Below are positions 59,248 to 64,000 of a DNA stretch of 64,000 nt, piece after piece; the first letter of the stretch is position 1; each line of letters starts with the position of its first letter. Location of the stretch: positions 88,635 through 152,634 of the forward strand of contig NZ_GG688329.1 of NCBI RefSeq assembly GCF_000156195.1, read 5' to 3'. A program made the translations under genes and the position numbers. Source of the DNA: Bacteroides finegoldii DSM 17565 (GTDB lineage: Bacteria; Bacteroidota; Bacteroidia; Bacteroidales; Bacteroidaceae). Below the pieces are notes generated by a model, which was not told where the DNA came from, made no database searches, and worked only from the letters and a program-made list of their open reading frames with translations.

Positions 59248-62200
59248 ATGGTGATGAAAAGATATATATTGACGTGTATTTGTTGTGGAATATTTGCGGG
59301 CGGCGTACTTGCCCAGCAGCAAGATTCCATTGCAAAGATGCGAGATGCAGCAGCTGCTCAGGATTCCGCAATGCAACGAAGAAGCCAGGCCGATACAGCC
59401 TATCGTGTGAAGTTCAATGCAATGAAGTATTCAATGCAGAAACGTTATCAGCCTAAAGGGATGGAGTTCAACAATAAAAAGTTTCTTGATAACTTCTTCT
59501 TCGGTTTTTGGGGTGGTTACAACCGTATTATTCCACAAGGGGATATGAATCTTTCCGGCGGACCGGAAATCGGACTGTCTGCAACTAAATTCTTTTCTTC
59601 TAAAAACGGAATGCGACTCTATGGAACATGGCAAAGCGCCAGTCGCCAGAGTGATAATGAAAAATGGAGCAATTATTCGTTCGGTATAGATCATATATTC
59701 AATCTTAGTACGGCTTTTGCCGGATATAATCCTTATCGTATGTTCGAGATTTCTACGGTTGAAGGGCTGGGTGTACATCTCGCTTCTTTGGCTGGAGAGA
59801 AAAAAAGAGCGGGCGATTTCCATCTAGGTTTACAGATGAAGTTGGCCACCGGCACGCGTCTGGACGTGTTTGTAGAACCGGCAATCTCCTTTTATACCGA
59901 TAATATCGATATCTCCGGAGAAAATAACTGGCACGGATATGATTTGGGATTGAATGCCCGTGTGGGGATGAATTATCGTTTAGGTACCTTCAAGCAGCGT
60001 GGAAGTACGGAAGCAGGAGAGGAGAACTTCTTGGACAATACTTTCATCAGTGCGGCTATGGGACTTCAAGCGCAAAATTCCTCATTGGCCAGGGAACAAG
60101 GACTGCTGGGCTCTACAGGACCTGTTTTTAATGTGTCCTTAGGTAAATGGTTTTTGGATCTGTTTGGTTTCCGCTTATCTGCATTCGGATCGTATGATGC
60201 GTGGAAAGAGAATCAAAAGGCAGGTATGGACAGAATGACTCTGTATGGAGGCGGACGGGCAGAAGTGATGTTGAATCCTTTTGTGTTGTTCAAGAAAGAA
60301 GCGCGTTCTATGCGGTGGGGAGTTGTCCCGATGTTCGGTGTCGAGTTGGGGATGATGAAGAAACAGGATGAGCAGGAGGTTATTTCTAAAACATATACGG
60401 GATGGACAGGTGGAGTACAGTTTAAGTATTATCCGATAGAGAACTTGGCTTTCTTCGTAGAACCACGTATGTCCTTCGTACCTTATACCTTTACAGAGAA
60501 GACGATTTCCGGAAAAGTGAATGAGTATTCTTTTATGGATAAGCTGATGAATATTAGTGTAGGGGTCGAATTGCGTCGTCCTACTCGTCCGCAATGGCAG
60601 CAGTTAGCCAAACTTAGGGGAGATTTTACTCCTTATTATTATACTTCTTATGCTGTCGGCATGACAATGCCGCAACAGTTGAACCGGCCTACTTCACGCC
60701 GTCCGGGTTTCATTACCGGAGCTGCGGTCGGACGGCAGTTTAGTCCGCTTTCCGGATTCCGTTTAGGACTTGACTTCAACAATGCGGCTACCCGTTTGGC
60801 GGATGCTAAGGTTGACCGTTACACTTTTACGAGCCTTTCTTTGGATTATATGTTTGATATATCCAATTGGGTAATCGGTTATGATCCGGAACGTAAGTTT
60901 GGTACGGAAGTTTTTGCCGGTCCGGTCATTACCCATCGCTTTGAACCGGGAAAGACCTATTTGGGAGGAGAAGGCGGTGTACGTCCTTATTGGAGGCTAG
61001 GTGAGCAATTTGATGTTTTTGCTGAGTCTAAATTGCGACTGTATACGCAACGTTATATTAATTCGCGTGAGGGTAAGGGAACTCCTTTACAGCTCTCTTT
61101 TGCGGTGGGTACTTCGTATCGATTCAGCCCTTCTTATCGTAAGAGATTGTTAGAAAGCGGTTTTGGTGATGGAACATTCTGGGGAAATACTTTCATCAGT
61201 GGAGGGGTCGGCTTTCAGTTCCTGAGTGGCTCGGGACGTTCTATGGGGGCTTTAGCTTCGGTAGGGCCTACTATGAGTGTATCTGCCGGTAAATGGTTTC
61301 TACCTTTCTGGGGATTACGTTTCTCCGGTTTTGCAGGTATAAGTAGTTGGGGGCAGGCTGCGCGTGAAGATGGAACTCTTGCTGACAAGCGAACGATGCA
61401 AGGAGGAGTCCGGATAGAGAGTATGTTGAATTTTCTTTCTTTCTGGCAGCATGATAATGAACAACGTTGGGGAATTGTTCCGATGTTAGGTCTGGAACTA
61501 GGTAAGGTACGGAGGCAAAATGAAAATATAAAGGTTAGTGCGGCAGGTGCTGCATATGCCGGTGTGACGGCAGGGCTGCAATGTAAATATTACTTCTCCG
61601 ATCATACGGCATTATTTATAGAACCTCGTTTCTCTCGTATTCCTTATTCTTACAGAGATGTCAACGTTATTGATAATTATGTGGGGCCTCGCATCTCTAC
61701 GGCAGATAATGTGATGAGTGTGCAGGTCGGACTGGAATTCCGTCGTGCAGGTGGTAAGACGTTGAAAGAGCTGGCTGCTCGCAGAAGTGAATTCGAGCCT
61801 TATTATTTTGCCTCATGGAATGTAGGTGGAAATATGCCTATTCATCGGGTGAAATTAGATGACGGTTCTGGTCTTGGAGTTTTAATAGGAGTGTCTGGAG
61901 GACGGCAGTTCTTCCCTTGTTCTGGTGCACGGATAGGCTTGGATTATGTTGCTTTGCCGGGAAAGAACGGATCGGATGCCCGTAAGTTGATTAGTTTATC
62001 GGCAGATTATCTCTTTGATGTGACTCATTTTATGGGAGGTTATAATCCGGACCGTAAATTTGGTGTCGAGTTGCTTGCAGGTCCTGTGTTGTCATTCGGA
62101 AAAGAGCCTAATAAAACGAATATTGGTGCGGAGGGCGGCGTACATTTTTATTATAGATTGCTTAAGGGATTCGGTGTTTTTGCCGAACCTCGTTTGCGAC

Positions 62201-62283
62201 TATACACTAAAGATATATGGTCGGGTGGAGATTTGACTCCTGTTCATGCGTCATTCTCGGTGGGAACCTCTTACAGATTTTGA
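59248..62283 (+). CDS. 1011-residue outer-membrane protein of five tandem barrel-like modules
   Basis: After a signal peptide (CICCGIFAGGVLAQ) and a short charged segment, five beta-rich modules follow: A1 (residues about 80-255), B1 (265-455), A2 (468-637), B2 (655-845) and A3 (858-1011). A modules share GYNPYR/GYDPERKFG/GYNPDRKFG and end with VGMNYRLG, VGTSYRF and VGTSYRF; B modules share NTFIS, the GKWF..FG(F/L)R block, RWG(V/I)VPM and end VGVELRR and VGLEFRR. The repeat step A to A and B to B is about 390 residues. Each module ends in a strand typical of outer-membrane barrels, so this could be a chain of small barrels or one large one. I know no named family of this plan. It is the last gene of the operon (start 59248 or 59254). 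Confidence 0.7.
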   Translation: MVMKRYILTCICCGIFAGGVLAQQQDSIAKMRDAAAAQDSAMQRRSQADTAYRVKFNAMKYSMQKRYQPKGMEFNNKKFLDNFFFGFWGGYNRIIPQGDMNLSGGPEIGLSATKFFSSKNGMRLYGTWQSASRQSDNEKWSNYSFGIDHIFNLSTAFAGYNPYRMFEISTVEGLGVHLASLAGEKKRAGDFHLGLQMKLATGTRLDVFVEPAISFYTDNIDISGENNWHGYDLGLNARVGMNYRLGTFKQRGSTEAGEENFLDNTFISAAMGLQAQNSSLAREQGLLGSTGPVFNVSLGKWFLDLFGFRLSAFGSYDAWKENQKAGMDRMTLYGGGRAEVMLNPFVLFKKEARSMRWGVVPMFGVELGMMKKQDEQEVISKTYTGWTGGVQFKYYPIENLAFFVEPRMSFVPYTFTEKTISGKVNEYSFMDKLMNISVGVELRRPTRPQWQQLAKLRGDFTPYYYTSYAVGMTMPQQLNRPTSRRPGFITGAAVGRQFSPLSGFRLGLDFNNAATRLADAKVDRYTFTSLSLDYMFDISNWVIGYDPERKFGTEVFAGPVITHRFEPGKTYLGGEGGVRPYWRLGEQFDVFAESKLRLYTQRYINSREGKGTPLQLSFAVGTSYRFSPSYRKRLLESGFGDGTFWGNTFISGGVGFQFLSGSGRSMGALASVGPTMSVSAGKWFLPFWGLRFSGFAGISSWGQAAREDGTLADKRTMQGGVRIESMLNFLSFWQHDNEQRWGIVPMLGLELGKVRRQNENIKVSAAGAAYAGVTAGLQCKYYFSDHTALFIEPRFSRIPYSYRDVNVIDNYVGPRISTADNVMSVQVGLEFRRAGGKTLKELAARRSEFEPYYFASWNVGGNMPIHRVKLDDGSGLGVLIGVSGGRQFFPCSGARIGLDYVALPGKNGSDARKLISLSADYLFDVTHFMGGYNPDRKFGVELLAGPVLSFGKEPNKTNIGAEGGVHFYYRLLKGFGVFAEPRLRLYTKDIWSGGDLTPVHASFSVGTSYRF

Positions 62284-62351
62284 TTTATGAGAGTATAACG
62301 TGTACTCAAAGTATTGCAAGCTTTTTTAGGGATATTCCTTAAATATAGAAT

Positions 62352-62392
62352 ATAAGGCAACTAATTCGTAATGAAGAAGTTGCCTTATTTAT
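62352..62392. terminator. Two-way terminator between the surface operon and manC
   Basis: Arms ATAAGGCAACT (62352-62362) and AGTTGCCTTAT (62378-62388), 11 bp, with a 15-base loop and AT-rich flanks on both sides. It ends both converging transcripts. Confidence 0.82.
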
Positions 62393-62396
62393 TAAA

Positions 62397-63479
62397 TTAA
62401 ATATAGTCATCGCCCAGTTGAATTTGGGCGTCATTGACATATTTGCGGATGGAATGTTCTTCGTCTTTACGGCAAATAAGTAAGACGTTTTCGGATTCCG
62501 CTATCAGGTATCCTTCCAACCCGTCAATTACAGCGAGTTTTCCTTTCGGTAATACTACCATATTGTCTTTGCTGTTATATAAAAGTGAATGACATTTTAA
62601 ACTGACGTTACCTTCTTGGTCTCTGTCTGATAAATCATAAAGTGATCCCCAGGTTCCAAGATCAGACCAGCCAAAATCACCTAATGACACATATACATTA
62701 TCTGCTTTCTCCATAATGCCGAAATCGATGGACACATTAGGGCATGCTGGGAAATTTTCTTCAATAAATGCTTTTTCTCCATCAGTGGCATAAATTTCCT
62801 TTCCGGGCGCCAGTTTAGAAGTCAGCTCGGGCAATAAGGACTCACTTGCTTTGATAATGCTATTTACATTCCACATGAACAGTCCGGAATTCCAATAAAA
62901 TTCTCCACTTTCTACAAATACTTTAGCTAATTCCAGTTCTGGTTTCTCGGTGAATGTTTTTACTTTGTAGAAGTTATCTCCGGCAGGCTCGGCGATTTGT
63001 ATATATCCGTATCCGGTTTCCGGTCGATTAGGCTTAATTCCTAGTGTCAGTAGCTTTTCAGAGTGTGAGACAAAATCCAGTCCTTTTTCGATAGCGGCAA
63101 GAAATTCATCTTCCTTTAAAATAAGGTGGTCTGAGGGGGCCACTACTATATTGGCATTTGGATTCAGTGCCCTGATGTGATAGGAGGCCCAAGCTATACA
63201 TGGAGCGGTATTTCTTCGTGCAGGTTCTAGCAGTATTTGTTTTTCGTTTACTTCGGGTAGCTGCTTTTTAACTAAGTCTGCATACATTGCATTGGTAACG
63301 ATAAGAATATTTTCTGTTGGTATTACCTTTTGGAAACGATCAAACGTTTGTTGTAAGAGTGAACGACCGGTTCCGAAGAAATCTAAGAATTGTTTAGGCA
63401 ATGTTTTGCGGCTAAACGGCCAGAAGCGGCTTCCAATACCGCCACCCATAATCACGCAATAATTATCCTTGTTTGTCAT
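62397..63479 (-). CDS. manC: Mannose-1-phosphate guanylyltransferase
   Basis: A 360-residue nucleotidyltransferase that makes GDP-mannose from GTP and mannose-1-phosphate, a precursor of GDP-fucose and surface polysaccharides. The signature MGGGIGSRFWPFSRKTLPKQF is read in two parts at residues about 11-30; the sugar-phosphate part shows FTEKPELELAKVF, the FYWNSGLFMWN motif and the DFGIMEKADNVYVS block. It has only the transferase domain, without the C-terminal isomerase of the two-domain ManC/AlgA enzymes. It stands alone. Confidence 0.93.
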   Translation of the reverse strand: MTNKDNYCVIMGGGIGSRFWPFSRKTLPKQFLDFFGTGRSLLQQTFDRFQKVIPTENILIVTNAMYADLVKKQLPEVNEKQILLEPARRNTAPCIAWASYHIRALNPNANIVVAPSDHLILKEDEFLAAIEKGLDFVSHSEKLLTLGIKPNRPETGYGYIQIAEPAGDNFYKVKTFTEKPELELAKVFVESGEFYWNSGLFMWNVNSIIKASESLLPELTSKLAPGKEIYATDGEKAFIEENFPACPNVSIDFGIMEKADNVYVSLGDFGWSDLGTWGSLYDLSDRDQEGNVSLKCHSLLYNSKDNMVVLPKGKLAVIDGLEGYLIAESENVLLICRKDEEHSIRKYVNDAQIQLGDDYI

Positions 63480-63587
63480 AACAGAGACTCTATTTAAAAG
63501 TTTCTGCTAATGTACGGTTTATTCTCTGAATATAGAAGTGTTTGAGATATGTTTTATTATTTTTTTCTCTTTTTTTCTACCAAACTA

Positions 63588-63617
63588 TTGCAGATTCAAA
63601 ATAATGTCGTATCTTTG
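63588..63617 (+). promoter_or_regulatory. Promoter of tRNA-Leu
   Basis: TTG (63588-63590), exactly 19 bases of spacer and TATCTTTG (63610-63617) make a near-ideal Bacteroides promoter with a predicted start near 63624, 18 bases before the tRNA. Confidence 0.75.
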
Positions 63618-63641
63618 CACCGCAATTGAGAAATCAAGTAT

Positions 63642-63725
63642 GCCCAGATGGCGGAATCGGTAGACGCGCTGGTCTCAAACACCAGTGGATTCACTTCCAT
63701 CCCGGTTCGACCCCGGGTCTGGGTA
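63642..63725 (+). tRNA. tRNA-Leu (CAA)
   Basis: An 84-base cloverleaf with the long variable arm of tRNA-Leu. Acceptor GCCCAGA pairs TCTGGGT, the anticodon stem CTGGT/ACCAG holds the loop CTCAAAC with anticodon CAA, and the T arm is CCCGG-TTCGACC-CCGGG. The discriminator is A; CCA is not encoded. Confidence 0.96.
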
Positions 63726-63728
63726 CTG

Positions 63729-63767
63729 AAGCGGAGAAAGTTGAAAAACTCTCTCCGCTTTTCTTTT
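63729..63767 (+). terminator. Terminator after tRNA-Leu
   Basis: Arms AAGCGGAGA (63729-63737) and TCTCCGCTT (63752-63760), with an inner AGTT/AACT pairing around GAAA, then TTCTTTT. A strong stem for the single-gene tRNA unit. Confidence 0.88.
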
Positions 63768-63829
63768 CTATCCCTCGTAACTCGTTGGTTTAAATTGGGG
63801 TCAACGTAACAATCTGAGGGATTCTATAT

Positions 63830-64000
63830 TTAAGCATATAATTTAGCAAGTCTATATAAGAAAAAAGCTCTATCTCTTACTCCTCTGAACTGTGCTCTAA
63901 ATGCTTTGATTTTAGCATTGAATGACTCTGCTGCGGCATTGGTTGCCCTCCTTTCAAAGAAATTGATTATATCCAGATAATGTGTTTGTATAGAACGTGC
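63830..64000 (-). CDS. IS transposase, C-terminal end (partial; window edge)
   Basis: On the minus strand a frame enters from the window edge and stops at 63830-63832. Its 56 residues, including FFERRATNAAAESFNAKIK and FRGVRDRAFFLYRLAKLYA, match the C-terminal end of ISL3-type (ISAon1-like) DDE transposases of Bacteroides, where the Glu in AAAESFNAK is probably the last residue of the catalytic triad. The rest of the element lies beyond the window. The outer end of the IS should be in 63768-63829, but I could not define its inverted repeat. Confidence 0.85.
   Translation of the reverse strand, partial: ARSIQTHYLDIINFFERRATNAAAESFNAKIKAFRAQFRGVRDRAFFLYRLAKLYA

Overview
The window comes from a Bacteroides chromosome, most like the B. 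thetaiotaomicron/ovatus group. The evidence is Bacteroides-type promoters (-7 element TAnnTTTG, with a TTTG or TTG near -33), few Shine-Dalgarno sites, Bacteroidota-only families (DUF5723, DUF3109, DUF4292, DUF3575, DUF5119, fimbrillins), glycine-lipid acyltransferases, a dcw cluster lacking murF and ddl, and an Na+/H+-type membrane pyrophosphatase.

Layout. 1-3849 (+): end of sufB, then sufC, sufD and sufS, an Fe-S assembly operon ending in a clear terminator. 3850-12356: housekeeping genes (hppA behind a structured leader, rnhB, a DUF5723 outer-membrane protein, corA, gpmI, DUF3109). 12475-15001 (-): gyrB, then rpsT with tRNA-Glu just upstream in the same predicted transcript. 15388-16115 (+): recO, broken by a one-base shift in a T run. 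16116-16563: no gene, but a diverged tandem array with a period near 22 bp and a perfect hairpin. 16564-32819 (-): division and cell-wall operon, transcribed mraZ-rsmH-ftsL-ftsI-murE-mraY-murD-ftsW-murG-murC-ftsQ-ftsA-ftsZ-yqeY, with 10-bp-spaced TGGG repeats (probable MraZ operator) in front of mraZ. 33007-37041: an ECF sigma factor, a glsA-glsB-like glycine-lipid pair, and dgt divergent from dut. 37042-41091 (+): dut, a TPR protein, a DUF4292 lipoprotein and an EnvC-like factor, joined by 4-bp overlaps. 41137-48541: M20 hydrolase, acyl-CoA ligase, prfB with its programmed +1 frameshift, a 44-residue membrane protein, a porin whose last strand is displaced by a one-base shift in an A run, a CYTH protein and a DUF4010 membrane protein.

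48778-62283 (+) is the least ordinary part: a nine-gene surface operon. It holds a DUF3575 protein, a DUF5119 lipoprotein, four fimbrillin-like lipoproteins, a second small DUF3575 protein, a 777-residue protein with an OmpA-like module, and a 1011-residue outer-membrane protein built of five tandem barrel-like modules in the order A-B-A-B-A. Its predicted promoter has four 7-bp CTTTTTT-type repeats running into the -33 element, and a perfect 22-bp palindrome overlaps its first codons. I infer an uncharacterised fimbria-like or surface-assembly system, possibly phase variable.

After it come manC (-), tRNA-Leu(CAA) with promoter and terminator, and the C-terminal end of an IS transposase cut by the window edge.

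Two genes (recO and the porin) are each broken by a single base in a homopolymer. Either these are sequencing or assembly errors or they are real lesions; the window alone cannot decide.
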